Of a stretch of 64,000 nt of DNA, positions 1 to 10,820 are shown piece by piece. Within the stretch, counting starts at the first letter, position 1; each line of letters starts with the position of its first letter. The DNA is from Isoetes taiwanensis (taxonomy: Eukaryota > Streptophyta > Lycopodiopsida > Isoetales > Isoetaceae). The notes under the pieces were generated by a model. That model was not told the DNA's origin. It saw nothing but the letters and a program-made list of their open reading frames with translations, and ran no database searches. Both the position numbers and the translations under genes were made by a program. The stretch is from NCBI GenBank assembly GCA_021234155.1, contig JAJEKV010000065.1, positions 4,932,837-4,996,836 of the forward strand, read 5' to 3'.

Positions 1-934
1 TGGTGATATGGCATTGTTGGTGGTTTCCGATCTTTTTTAGTATCAAATATTCCAAATGATTTGTGCAGTATTTGATGGAATCTCTTTCATCCTCTTGATT
101 TATGCCAACAGATCCAACTAATGGATACATCAAATCCCTCACCGATGGTAAATGGTGAGCTCCTACGGAGGTATATGGGTCGCAGAGTCCGATGTGTGCT
201 TAAGGTGATTCAGGCAGATGGTATTAAGTTTCTAGGCCGACATCGGACAACCAAAGCGTGTCAATGTTAAGCGTGGCTCAAGGACCATTCACACAATATG
301 TGGAAGTCACGGGGAGTTGTAGATGGTGACCATACTATGAGAGCGGATCATTGTACCAATTTTGGTGACAACTTTGGTGAGTGTGCATTGTTTCGCATTT
401 TTTTCCCTTTCATATGCGGGATTTATGAGTATATCTTGGTAATGCAGATCGACATCATATAAGCAGCTCATCCAAATGGCAAATGGAGAACACCAAGATA
501 TATTTGTGTAAGGATCTGCCCTCAATCAATGTTTTGTAGCACAATGAGACCATCCCACATCCATTGTGACCGAGATGAATGAGCTACCCCTCGAAATGCA
601 TGATATCAATGTAAGGCACTAAGCCAACTTCTAAATTTGACATCCCTTAACTTGTAAAATAAAGATTCGTGCCTTGTGATGAGTTCGTACTTCGATCTTG
701 ATATCTTGACAAAAATAAAAATAAGTGATGGTTGCTATGCCACTATAAACTTAGAGGATATAAAATTTTGATAAACTATCGAAGAATTTGTCCTATGGGA
801 TTCAAATTTTGAAACCCTCGGTGGTTTATGGGGTCTTTAATCATCCAAAGATAAAAAGTAAAGTCGATTTATGCGGGTTTTACTGTGGTGTTACTTATCA
901 ACTTATTTTTGAAATATATTAACTTACAAATGAT
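1..934. other. Intergenic, no recognisable gene
   Basis: AT-rich sequence without a persuasive coding frame. The only open stretch longer than 60 codons (307-525, minus) has no family resemblance that I can see. I see no RNA gene or repeat structure here. Confidence 0.5.
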
Positions 935-1215
935 AACAGGGTATTTTCTTATGATGTCATAGGGTATTATCCTATAAATGATAACAGGGTATGTTATTTG
1001 AATGGGATATTATTTGAAACATGGAATTATTTGGAATGGGGTACTATTTAAAATAGGGAATTATTTGGAATGGGGTATTATTTAAAATAGGGAATTATTT
1101 GGAATGGGGTATTATTTGAAACGGGGTATTATTTTGCAAATGATAATAGGGTATGATTTGAAATAAGGTATTACCCGAATAGGGTATTATCTTACCTGAT
1201 TATAACAGGTATGAA
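935..1215. repeat. Degenerate gggtatt-type tandem repeat
   Basis: The phrase 'aaatgataacagggtatt' or near forms recurs. Between about 1000 and 1130, units of roughly 32 bp built from 'ggaattatttggaatggggt' follow each other with few changes. Related gggtatt blocks continue more loosely to about 1400, where the LINE begins. It may be a minisatellite or the body of an unrecognised element. It has no coding frame. Confidence 0.6.
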
Positions 1216-1401
1216 TTCACATTCTTTGACTCCAGGGATTGCGACAAAGATAACGGGGTATTATCATACAAATGAGGAAAAGGGGATTGTGGCCAAATAC
1301 CCCTATTCGAAAAATACATTTTATCCCCCCGGTTCTTCGGCGGAAAAGGGGATTTTATAGGCTTTTTTAAGGGTATTTTATAGGGTATTGGAGCACCTTT
1401 T

Positions 1402-2537
1402 CGTTGTGTGAAGAATAGTAAGGGACTCATCGAGAATCGGGGAGTTTTAATCCCTTTGATTTGACCAATATTCTGATAATGGATAATGGCCTTAGTAAGC
1501 AACTCACCGCCATACCTAAAAAAGATAAGGAGCTAGAGGACATCCCCGCTCAACACCACATGAGAGAGAAAAGAAGTCGAAGGAACACCATTAACAAGAA
1601 CAAATTTAATTTGATCTAGAATTAAGGCCAAAGATAAGATTTATCAATTTGGAATGAAAGCCAAGTTTAGACATAGCAAAGTCCAAGAAGTCCCATCTGA
1701 CTGAGTCAAAGGCACGTTTGAAATCCAGCTTGAGAAGTGTACAATTTTGATAAGAGATCTTATTCCACTGTAACCCTTCCATAGCAGCAACATAATTATC
1801 AAGGATGTACCTATTTGGCAGAAAGGCAGACTGATTTTGACTAATATTCTTTTGCAGAAAGCCATTAATCCTAGAGGCAATGATTTTGGCAGAAAGCTTG
1901 TAAGTAGTGTTTGTGAGAGATATAGGTCTCCAATCTTGGAATTTGGAAGGATGATCAATTTTTGGTATCAAGGAGATGAAACCACTGGAAATGGAAGGAT
2001 GAAGATGCTCAACATTCCAGAAAGCATGCACAAGGGAAGTAAGATCATTTTTAAGAATATCCCAGAATTTTATATAAAACTCAGCAGGAAGACCATCAGG
2101 ACCAGGAGATTTTCCCTTCCTGAATGAGATTAAGGTACTAAGGATTTCCTCATGAGAAGGTAAGGCAATGCCAGAGCCATCCATATTATCAGGAGCAGTA
2201 GGTAATATATTGTTCACAAGACTCATAAAATCATTTGCATCCATAATGTCACTGGCAAGAATAGGCCTACAATGAAATAGATCCATATATCTACCTCTAA
2301 AGAAGTTGGCAATGTCACTATGAGAAGTGTAACTATTACCATTATCATTCTTAACTTTAGTAATAGAATTTTTTTTTGCTTTTAGCAACTCAAGAAAAAT
2401 TTTGTGCTACCAGAATCCATGTCATTAATATATTTTATTTTACATCTGATAGCAGAACTTTTTGCCTCCATTTCTTCAATGTTCTTAATTCTTCTCTCTA
2501 AAATCTCCTCATCCATCTGAAGACTGGAGTTAGAAGG
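1402..2537 (-). pseudogene. LINE ORF2 reverse transcriptase, partial
   Basis: Main open frame 2388-1606. It shows L1 reverse-transcriptase landmarks: KGKSPGPDGLPAEFY, FISLIPKIDHPSKFQDWRPISL, ASRINGFLQKNISQNQSAFL and the first catalytic aspartate in LKLDFKRAFDSVRWDFL. After a frameshift near 1610 the sequence continues with a readable VNGVPSTSF and then ERGCPLAPYLF (about 1525). It then runs through GQIKGIKTPRF and ends at DESLTILH (about 1402), where YADD should come next. The catalytic YADD and the RNase H/zinc-knuckle tail are absent. Upstream, 2537-2389 continues in frame with the linker interrupted by the Copia element. Confidence 0.85.
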
Positions 2538-2995
2538 TGATAGAAAATTCTCCAATAGTTTAGTTTATTCAAACCAACTTACAATATGACCAATGTCACA
2601 CACAAGGTCGAATACAAACAATATATCAATAATATATTCAAAATATTCAAAGCAAACAGACGAAACTTTGAATCAGTATATCGATCAAAACTATGTATGT
2701 TACAACAAGTATTTTTGCTTAAATTTTCTATGGGATCATCGCAATCTGGCAATCCCTCAATCTTACCCTTTGGTAGATCCTGTCGGCAGCTAGATCTGTG
2801 CTATCGAAACCACCTGGCCGGGAACACTGTTCACCGAGCTAGGTTTTAGGGTTTCCCATAAATAACTTCAATATTTCATGTGACCATTGCTTATAATTTC
2901 TGTATCCCATAAGACCATTGAAAAACTATTAACTCAATCTCCCATATATATTCAATGGACCTAATACTCGATTTGTATCAGTCTTATACTCTTCA
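2538..2995 (-). repeat. Copia 3' LTR
   Basis: A 458-bp direct repeat of 7407-7861, beginning on the plus strand with 'tgatagaaaattctcc' and ending 'cttatactcttca'. Minus-strand termini are TGAAG and TATCA. It lies next to LINE sequence on the low-coordinate side. Confidence 0.92.
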
Positions 2996-3029
2996 CTTCC
3001 CCTTCATTGAATATATCATAAGAAAACTT

Positions 3030-3900
3030 TCAATGCTGTACCATCGTGTCACTGTATTCAGAACTTTGTATTCTTATCAAATCCTTCAGCATGTTAAACC
3101 TTGGTTCTCTGAGAGCCTTAGTCAATATGTCAGCTATTTGTTTTTCTGTTGAAACATATCTTACTACTATAAGCTTCCTCTGAACCATTTCTCTAATAAA
3201 ATGTTGTTTCATTTCAGTACACCTTGTACATAGTCTGCTTGATTCAAAAACATGATCTTCTCCTCTCTATTTCTGATTAATCTAATTCCCAAGAATTTTT
3301 TCATCTCACCTAGGTCAGTCATTTTAAATCTGGATCTCAATAATCCTTTGCAAGTCTTCAAGCAGTCTAGATTGTTCGAAAATATTACACAATCGTCTAC
3401 ATATAATGCAATAAGGCAGAACTGATCATGTTGTTTGTACATATACAAGTTCCCATCACCATTTAACTTAATAAATCCTTGATCAGTCAAATACTTATCC
3501 ATACATGAATACCAAGCCCGGCGCGATTGTTTAAGCCCATACACTGCTCTCTTAAGCTTCCAAATTTTGCCACCTTTTTCTTCAAATCCTAAAGGTGGTC
3601 TCATGTAGATCTCTTCTTCCAGTTCTGCATTTAAAAATGCAGTACTAACATCCATGTGGTGGACTTCCCAATTCATTGTATTTGCCAATGCCAGCATCAT
3701 TCTTATGCTTGATATCTTCACAATAGGAGAGTAAGTGTCATTATAGTCAATTCCTTTTTGTTGTGTGTAGCCTTGGGCAACAAGCCTGGCTTTATATTTC
3801 TTTGCTCCATCAGGAAGTTCATTGATCTTGTAGATCCATTTATTTCCAACAATATTTTTATTTTCTGATTTGTGATACGATTCATGTATATATGGGAAGT
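3030..3900 (-). pseudogene. Copia reverse transcriptase with RNase H remnant
   Basis: Frame 3919-3209 has a well-kept Copia reverse transcriptase: NKWIYKINELPDGAKKYKAR, LVAQGYTQQKGIDY, HHMDVSTAFLNAELEEEIYM, AVYGLKQSRRAWY and the catalytic YVDD in LIALYVDDCVIF. It ends at NQADYVQGVLK. The adjoining frame 3212-3030 begins at the last part of RNase H (HFIREMVQRKLI, then STEKQIADILTKAL). Roughly 200 residues of linker and RNase H core are missing between them, so this copy carries an internal deletion as well as the insertion upstream. Confidence 0.9.
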
Positions 3901-4620
3901 TGTAACAACACAGAATCATAGAACCATAATGAAATAGTAGAACACTGGACTAAAGAAACTTTATTCATGGGAAAATGATATGGCAGCACCATTAACCACC
4001 CAACCGGATCCACTGGGTTATGGCAAAACACAAGTGCTCTATGGCAAAGACAAAGTTCTGGCATCTGGCTTATTGGCCTTCCAGACTAATCTAGCTACTC
4101 CAAGTAGCCAGAGTTCAGAAAACAATTACAAATCTGTAAAGTCGTTGTAGCAGTAATCTGTGACCCCCTGTCACCTTTTCGGCTTACTCCCTCATACGGA
4201 AACTAGACTCCAATTCGGAAACTAGACTCCGAGCCGGTTCCAAAGAGCTAAACTTTGCTTCAATCGGAGCTCTGGTTGCGGAGATATGTCCAACTGAAGT
4301 TTAGGTTCTATTTATAGATCTCTCTGCAACTTTAGCCTTTTTTAGCAGGCAGTTGCCTTTTTCTCAAAATATCTCCTTGCCTTTAATTAGATTATATGAC
4401 TTATCATATGGGACATTATCTATGATCTTTTTCTCAACCAATAACCATCCCAATGATAGTGCCTCGACCCCTTCCATAAATATCAATGATTCTTCACATC
4501 CAAATGCTATGTTATCCTATGCCCCTTTATATTATTAGGTGACTTTAGGAATAACATTTACATAGTATTTGCCATACTTCCAATAACCCATTCACCGTGG
4601 ACCACTCCCCCGTGCTTGCT
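3901..4620 (-). mobile_element. Secondary insertion inside Copia, possible solo LTR
   Basis: About 0.7 kb of unrelated sequence separates the linker frame ending near 4625 from the reverse-transcriptase frame resuming near 3885. On the minus strand a candidate LTR runs from TGTTATTCC at 4556 to GTTGTTACA at 3901 (656 bp). It has a TATAAATAG box near 4315. The five-base flanks do not match, so the ends are provisional. A larger rearrangement is possible. Confidence 0.4.
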
Positions 4621-7383
4621 CCATATCAATCTGTCTACTACCTCAAAAGTTTCAGTTCTTTTGAATGCTGACATTTCCTCATCCATTGCAGCTTGCCAAT
4701 GTTTGTGATCTTCACTAGTCATGGCCTCTTCAAATGTCTGTGGCAGATTACTCTCCATGGCCGTCATTAAGTGAGGTATCACCTCTTCTTCTATAACCTC
4801 CAATCTTTTACTTTTCCCATCAATCTCTCTGCCATGCTCATGAATTACAATTCCCTTGTCTTCCAATTCCTTTTTAGTCCTTCTGCTTCAGTCATTCTTT
4901 TTCTTTGCTTGGCGGAATTTCTTTCTGTCTTTCCTCATGGTTGAGGTTGTTTGTTTCAGCATTTTCCTGTTCTATATTATCAGATTTCTCATCATCATCA
5001 CTGCTGGTCACACTCTCATGGTACACCTTCTCTACTTCTGTTCCCATGTTCTTTCTTTGCATGTTCAAATCTTTAACATCTTTATATAACTGCTCTTCAG
5101 AGAATACAACATCCCTACTTACTAGAATCTTTCTCTTACTTGGGGCATAAAGTCTGTATGCCTTAGATTCCTCATCATATCCAATTAGAAATGCAATTAT
5201 AGCCCTGTCATCTAGCTTATTTCTTAATTCCTCCGATGTCAAAGATAGGCCAAGCAACCATAAGATCCAACCTCACCATATGTTGGCATCCTTTTGTCCA
5301 TAACATTTCTCGAATTTCTCCATCTATGCTTGCACTTGAACCCTGTTTTGCACATAAATTGCGCTTTTAGAGCCTCTTCCCAAAAAACATTTGGCAATCC
5401 AAAGATGTTTCAACATAGCTCTCACCGCATTTAAGCAAGTTCTATTCTTTCTCTCTCGCTACTCCATTCTCACTGGGAGAATACCCGCACGCCAATTGCC
5501 TCTTAATTCCCTTTTCAATGCAAAAGGCTTTAAATTTTTTTTTGATATATACTCACCACCCCCGTCTCTGATCTTAAACATTTCACCTTATAGCCTGCTT
5601 TCTCGCTCGCTCACCAAAAAATCCTTAAATACTTTCAAAGCTTCATATTTTTTTGAAAAACAATAGCATTTAGCTTTTCTGGTGCAATCATCTATGAAAG
5701 TGATAAAATACCTCTTTCCAAAGTAGCTTCTCACATTAAGAGGACCACAAATATCTGTATGAATCAGCTCCAATGGTGTTTCAGCTCTCTTTGATCTTTT
5801 GCCAAAAGGAAGTCTTGTACTTTTGCCCAACATGCAACCCCTGCAAACAAAATTCTTCTGATCCTCATCTGCTGCACTAATGTATCCAAGTTTAGCCAAA
5901 GCCTTTACATTATTCATGTTTGTATGCCCCAAACGTTCATGCAAAATTTTATAATTAGGGAGTGATACATTATTTATTGCTGGAACATTATCAAAAGTAT
6001 CTAACTCAAATAGATCTCCAACTCTTTTGCCCAAAAAACATATTTTATTATCCTTGATAACTCTGCATACAAGCTTGTCAAATAGGACCTCATAATTCAG
6101 GTCAACTAATTGACTTACAGAAATTAAAATTTTCACTATAGAGGGCACACAAAGAACTTTTTCTATTTCCACTGGATTCCCTTGCAAATCAAACGGCTTC
6201 AACATGCCTCCTGCCTTCACTTTTTTCATGCTGCCATCTCCCAGTCGAATACTCCTTGTCTTTTGCTCCTTATCCCATCTTGTTAATAAATCTGAAGCTT
6301 TTATGATTGTTCTTTCAACTCCCGAATCTACAACAAAAGACACCTTAGAACTTTGTTCTTTGCTTAAATAATTAGAGAAAGCATTTGTTACCTCCTCTTC
6401 TAAGTCTTCCTCCTCACATTCCACAACTGCAACATTTGTACTTGCTGCCTTAGCACCTCTGCCTCTTCCTTTATTCCAATTATTAGGCCTGCCCCTGCCT
6501 CTGCCTCTACCCCTGCCACTGTCCCTTGGACTTGGGCATTTAGAAGCCATATGTCCCACACCACCACATGTGTAACAAGTTCTAGTATTTTGAACACCTC
6601 TTGGGCAATTATACTTTAAATGCCCTACTTCCCCACAACCAAAACATGGGCCAATCTGCTTTTCCTTATAAGCTTTTCCTTTTTTCACAACCAACACCTC
6701 TGCAGATTCTTCCTCCTCATCATTGTCATTTTCAATCACAGTTTTTTGCTCAATTTCTGTTCTAGCAATCTGTTCAGCCTCCTCTCTAGTTCTGGCCACA
6801 GTTCTTATTAATGTAGACAGAGTTCCATAGTTAGCAAACATCTTAGAAATTGCCAATATTTGATGACTTACAGACATCACAACTCCAGCTGCTTCCAGAT
6901 CTGCACAAAGAGAATCAAATCTGTGGAACATAGTAGTCAGATCAGACTTAGCATCAAATTTCATTTTTCTGATTTCTTTTTCCAAGACATCTATCTGTGA
7001 GGAGCTTTTTGTCTGATATGTTTTGATTAAATACTTCCATGCATCCCTCGAGCTTAGATCCCTTAACTTGAGCATTATACTTGGTGCAACTTTGCACATG
7101 ATTATTGCCTTAGCCTAACTTACTTTCAAATCATCACTTGTTCTATCACTACTGACACTCACCTCTTTGGATTTTGCAGCAGACTCTCCGTTTTGGTCGT
7201 TGAACTTTCTCCCACTTTGAAGTCAAGCACTTCATCCTCAATGCCAACACTTGGCTCAACAATATTCCATAATCCCTCAAATTGCAAAACTTCTTTAATC
7301 CTCTCCTTCCATATCTGAAAGCCTCCCACTCCCTGAAACACTTCTACTGAACTTAGAAGTGTAGCTCCAAATCGTGTGGACAT
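4558..7383 (-). pseudogene. Copia gag-protease-integrase, broken
   Basis: Gag begins at 7383 (MSTRFGATLLSSVEVF) and meets stops at about 7159-7100. The long frame 7099-5588 carries a UBN2-type gag, two CCHC knuckles (CFGCGEVGHLKYNCP and CYTCGGVGHMASKCP) and an RGRGRGR basic patch. The protease site reads VVDSGVERTI where DSGAS/T is usual. The pre-integrase zinc domain follows (LHERLGHTNMNNV, CRGCMLGK), then the integrase core start (LIHTDICGP and FIDDCTRK). After a frameshift at about 5588 the integrase continues in other frames (DGGGEYISK). Later frames 5257-4892 and 4866-4558 cover the linker to reverse transcriptase (AIIAFLIGYDEESKAYRLY; TFEEAMTSEDHKHWQAAMDE). The polyprotein cannot be made. 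Confidence 0.88.
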
Positions 7384-7390
7384 GGTTTAG

Positions 7391-7406
7391 CAAGCTCGAT
7401 ACCAAT
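7391..7406 (-). promoter_or_regulatory. Copia primer-binding site (initiator tRNA-Met)
   Basis: On the minus strand, TTGGTATCGAGCTTG follows the 5' LTR directly. It matches the complement of the plant initiator tRNA-Met 3' end (TGGTATCAGAGC) with one base missing. This is the usual primer site of plant Copia elements. Confidence 0.8.
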
Positions 7407-7861
7407 CGATAGGAAATTCTCCAATAGTTTAGTTTATTCAAACCAACTTACAATATGACCAATGTCACACACAAGGTCGAATACAAACAATATATCAATA
7501 ATACATTCAAAATATTCAAAGCAAACATACGAAACTTTGAATCAGTATATCGATCAAAACTATGTATGTTACAACAAGTATTTCTCCTTAAATTTTCTAT
7601 GGGATCACCGCAATCTGGCAATCCCGCAATCTTACCCTTTGGTAGATCCTATCTGCAGCTAGATCTGTGCTATCGAAACCACCTGGCCGGGAGCACTGTT
7701 CACCGAGCTAGGTTTTAGGGTTTCCCATAAATAACTTCAATATTTCATGTGACCATTGCTTATAATTTTTGTATCCCATAAGACCATTGAAAACTATTAA
7801 TCTCCCATATATATTCAATGAACCTAATACTTTCGATTTGTATCGGGTCTTATACTCTTCA
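7407..7861 (-). repeat. Copia 5' LTR
   Basis: A 455-bp copy of the LTR at 2538-2995. Its inner terminal base is changed (cgatagg for tgataga on the plus strand). Outside it, at 7862, LINE coding sequence starts at once. Confidence 0.92.
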
Positions 7862-8872
7862 AAGGATCATTTTGAAGTAGAGATATAATTTCCTTCATAT
7901 ACATCAGGAGTTGATTTTTCTCTTTGCAGCAATCCTCATGCTTAGTTTTAGACCAATTCTTGATCCAATCCTTAATTTTCTTGACTTTAGAGTAGAAATG
8001 CTTCATGGAATGAGAATATCTGTCGAAAGTATCACTCTCATTTAAGTTTCCAGTCAGATCCTCATAGAAGATCCTAAATTGAGTACAAAACTTCTCATTG
8101 TCAAGAAGGGAAGTATTAAACTTATAAAGAGTACTTCCCTCCCTTTAGATCTTAGTAATATTAGAAGTATGTAAAAATTGAGGTTGATGATCAGAGATAG
8201 AAGTTCCCTCATCACTAGTGACATAACTGTTGTCCCAAAAAGCAATAGAGGGATTAGACAATAAAATCTGTCCAGAGTGCAGTAAACTCTTGCATTGTCC
8301 TTTTGCTTGTTTGACCAGGTATAGGTAGAAGTAGATGAGGGAATATGGATCAATCCATTTTCAGAAATGAAAGAATCCCAATTAGCTTTTTCATCCCTAG
8401 TCATATTTATTTTGTTTCCCAATTTTAGATCCCAAGAAGGAGTATTACTAAAATCCCCAGCAATAATCCAGTTGTCAATGCTTTGAGTAGTCAACCAATT
8501 GTTTATTTCCATCCATATGGGCTCTCTGTCTCTAGGATTAGTAGGAGCATAAACATTGATAATACCAAAGGTAGAATTGGAGACTGAGCAAATAATAGCT
8601 TGCCATGCCCTGGAAGGACTATTATAGAAAAGATGATGGTTAACCTCTCTCTTTCAGATGATAGCTAGACCACCACTAGCACCAGAAGAATCAATCCAGA
8701 TGGAGGAGGAAGCAGGATAGATCCAATCACCCAGATTTCCACACCCAAAAGAGGGTAGTTTGAGTTCTTGCAACAGAATGATGTCAACATTATATAACCT
8801 GATTTGAGCAATGACACATCTCTTTTTTAAAGGGCCTTTAATGCCTCTAAGATTCCAAGAGAGAATCTTCAT
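7862..8872 (-). pseudogene. LINE ORF2 N-terminus: AP endonuclease domain
   Basis: The start at 8872 reads MKILSWNLRGIKGPLKKR, the classic opening of plant L1 ORF2. It is followed by DIILLQELKLPS (metal-binding glutamate in QE) and SSGASGGLAII. After stops, 8512-8054 gives WIIAGDFSNTPSWDLKLG (the GDFN-type loop) and TYTWSNKQKDNARVYCTLDRF (the W-N and L-DR motifs). The domain normally nicks target DNA to prime reverse transcription. At least two stops or frameshifts break it. The linker 8006-7862 runs straight into the Copia insertion and resumes at 2537. Confidence 0.85.
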
Positions 8873-8906
8873 GACATAAACACAGAGAAAGGAAAGAGAA
8901 GAAGTC

Positions 8907-10820
8907 TTATATTTTGGATTTTGTGGGTTTTCTTTTATTATTTTTGCTTCTAGTATTTTGAGCAGGTGTTTTATTCATTCCAGACAAGACCTTCCCTAAA
9001 TTATTCCCATTCTTCTTAATAATTTTTTTTTGTTGATTGGTCCTTCTCTGGTTTGAAAATTTTAAGATTCTCTGAGAAATATTCTTCCTTACCCCAATTT
9101 TCCTTATCACTTCCATATCCCTCACTATCACTTGAGTCAGAAAATCCTCCAGGAGAAAATTGAAACATAGAATTATTTTTAATGTTTTTAAAAGTAGAAT
9201 CGAGAACTTGTCTGGTATTTTCTCTTTCTTGAAGCTCCTTCCCTTCCATAATTTTATCTTCCGGAGTCTCAACAACAAACTCATTATCAATATCTTGAGC
9301 ATCTGATATTTGATGCTCTTGACAATCTATGGGCCATTTCCCACTCGCCATTAAGTTAAGTTAATTTAACCGGTTGGTTATCTTTTAACTTAACCGAAAA
9401 GAGGTTATGCTTTCCCATTAAGGTCGTTAAGACTAACTTAACGGATTATGAAGATATATATTCCCACTAGACTTGTTAGGGATCACTTAGATTAAATTCA
9501 AAAAATCAACTTAACCTAACATTTACAATGAGTTGATGTTTCACACTAGTAGTTAAGAGGCTTTGTTAGGTTAGAGATAACTAAGTCCATTTCCCACTTT
9601 AGTTAAGAGATGCCATTAAGTTAAAGATATCTAAAGTATTTCTTAGTTGTTGAAACCAACAATCTATGAAGATTGCTCCTCACTTCCTCCTCACTTGCTT
9701 TGTAACATTACCATTCTTTTAATATATTGATGACACAGCTTCTTCAAGAAAAAAATCCATGAAGAGATACAAGGTTTATTTTCATCTCTTCTCTTTCTAT
9801 ATTTTCGATATTCTTTATCCGCCTCTATTTTCTCTCTCTATTTTTCTCTTTTTTTAACCTTAATTTGATGTCTCATTATTTTTAGTGGGTGTCACATTTT
9901 TCTTGGCATTGAAAAACCATAGGTACACGCCCCGAAAATAATCTAAGAAATGTTTCTACTATCTAAAAAAAGAGCTACAAATTCTAGTCATTAGATGTTC
10001 AAATATGCCCAAAATATGCTCTAAGGTGCTTAAAACTACCCTAGATTCAATTCGATTCTAATGAATTGTCCCTTGAGCTGAGGAAATCCAAAAAGCTTTT
10101 GATCCTCAAGCTACTTTAGTCGCTCAAAGAGATGAAATAGACCATTTTCATATAAAAATAATAATAATAATAACCTAACTAGATTGTTACCCCTTTCTCA
10201 CTTAACAGTTAGGTTAAGTTAGTTCTTAACCGAGTTAAGTGTACCTTTCCTGGGTCACTTAACACTTTCATACTGATAATAGTTAAGTTAAGTTAAGTTA
10301 AAACTTTAACTGGACTCCTTATTTTAAACTAGAAGGACCTGGTTAAGTTAACCATAGTTAAAATTTAACCAAGTCCTAACCTAACTGGTAGTAACTTAAA
10401 TGCTAGTGTGAAAGCAAGTTTCCATTATTTACCCTATTTAACCTAACCTAACTGCCAGTGGGAATTGACCCTATGTGCTCTTGTGAACTTTGAATGATCT
10501 GTAATTGCAAAGATGCCATCTGGTCTGCAAACTTGCTTGATATCTTTGGAGGACTAGCAGGACCTTCCAGCATTGGAGAATCCAGATCAATTAGGGATGG
10601 CATGGGAGCAGGAGTCAGAATGGCAGGCTCAATTGATTTAGCAATTTTGGCTTGAGGGGTTATATGAGGCAAAGGATTTTGAAAAAGTGTCACATACTTT
10701 GCTCTTATCTAACTTAGCATCTAGATCACCATTAAGGTCAGATAATACCTGAAAAAGATTTTGACAGTTGACTTGTGAGTTGACTTGATGTTGAGAGACC
10801 TCGTGAGACTTATCTCGATA
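8907..10820 (-). pseudogene. LINE ORF1, middle and C-terminal part (interrupted)
   Basis: Serine- and lysine-rich RNA-binding ORF1 of the LINE. The minus-strand frame at 10693-10472 (QIIQSSQEHI) resumes at 9330 (DCQEHQISDAQDIDNEFVVE) after the TIR element is skipped. It ends with NTRSKNNKRKPTKSKI at 8907, 35 bp before ORF2. The tail carries an acidic serine-rich block (FSDSSDSEGYGSDKENW) followed by a basic tail, as in plant L1 ORF1. A frameshift lies in the 9000-9100 region, and another near 10700 connects to upstream sequence (VLSDLNGDLDAKLDKSK). No zinc knuckle is visible. Confidence 0.6.
9331..10471. mobile_element. Non-autonomous TIR element with GTTAA arrays, in LINE ORF1
   Basis: A 1141-bp element with terminal inverted repeats. 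The left end starts gggccatttcccact at 9331. The right end, read in reverse complement from 10471, starts gggtcaattcccact. Similarity continues for about 35 bp into GTTAAGTTAA-type sequence. It is flanked by TAT at 9328-9330 and 10472-10474. Deleting the element and one TAT restores the LINE ORF1 frame. Sub-terminal blocks (9350-9640 and 10190-10450) are packed with GTTAAG/CTTAAC motifs on both strands. There is no coding capacity. A GGG start and 3-bp duplication are compatible with PIF/Harbinger or, less well, CACTA; the superfamily is not settled. Confidence 0.85.

Larger units (their letters stand above)
2538..7861 (-). mobile_element. Ty1/Copia LTR retrotransposon, inserted in the LINE
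   Basis: Full-length but dead Copia element on the minus strand. The 5' LTR is 7407-7861 and the 3' LTR is 2538-2995. The primer-binding site is at 7391-7406 and the polypurine tract at about 2996-3008. Domain order is gag, zinc knuckles, protease, integrase, reverse transcriptase and RNase H tail, which is the Copia order. The outer LTR ends are TG...CA on the minus strand, with a 4-bp CCTT repeat at the two LINE junctions. Removing the element and one CCTT puts the LINE linker back in frame. LTRs differ by about 14 substitutions plus a few indels over 455 bp by eye (around 97% identity), so the insertion is fairly young next to its host LINE. Confidence 0.92.

Noticed and set aside
2586-2849. 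87-codon frames occurring at both 2586-2849 and 7455-7718
   Set aside because: Identical placement in both copies shows they are LTR sequence, not genes.
3901-4556. Calling the inserted segment a proven solo LTR
   Set aside because: Five-base flanks (GTAAA and ACTTC on the minus strand) do not match.
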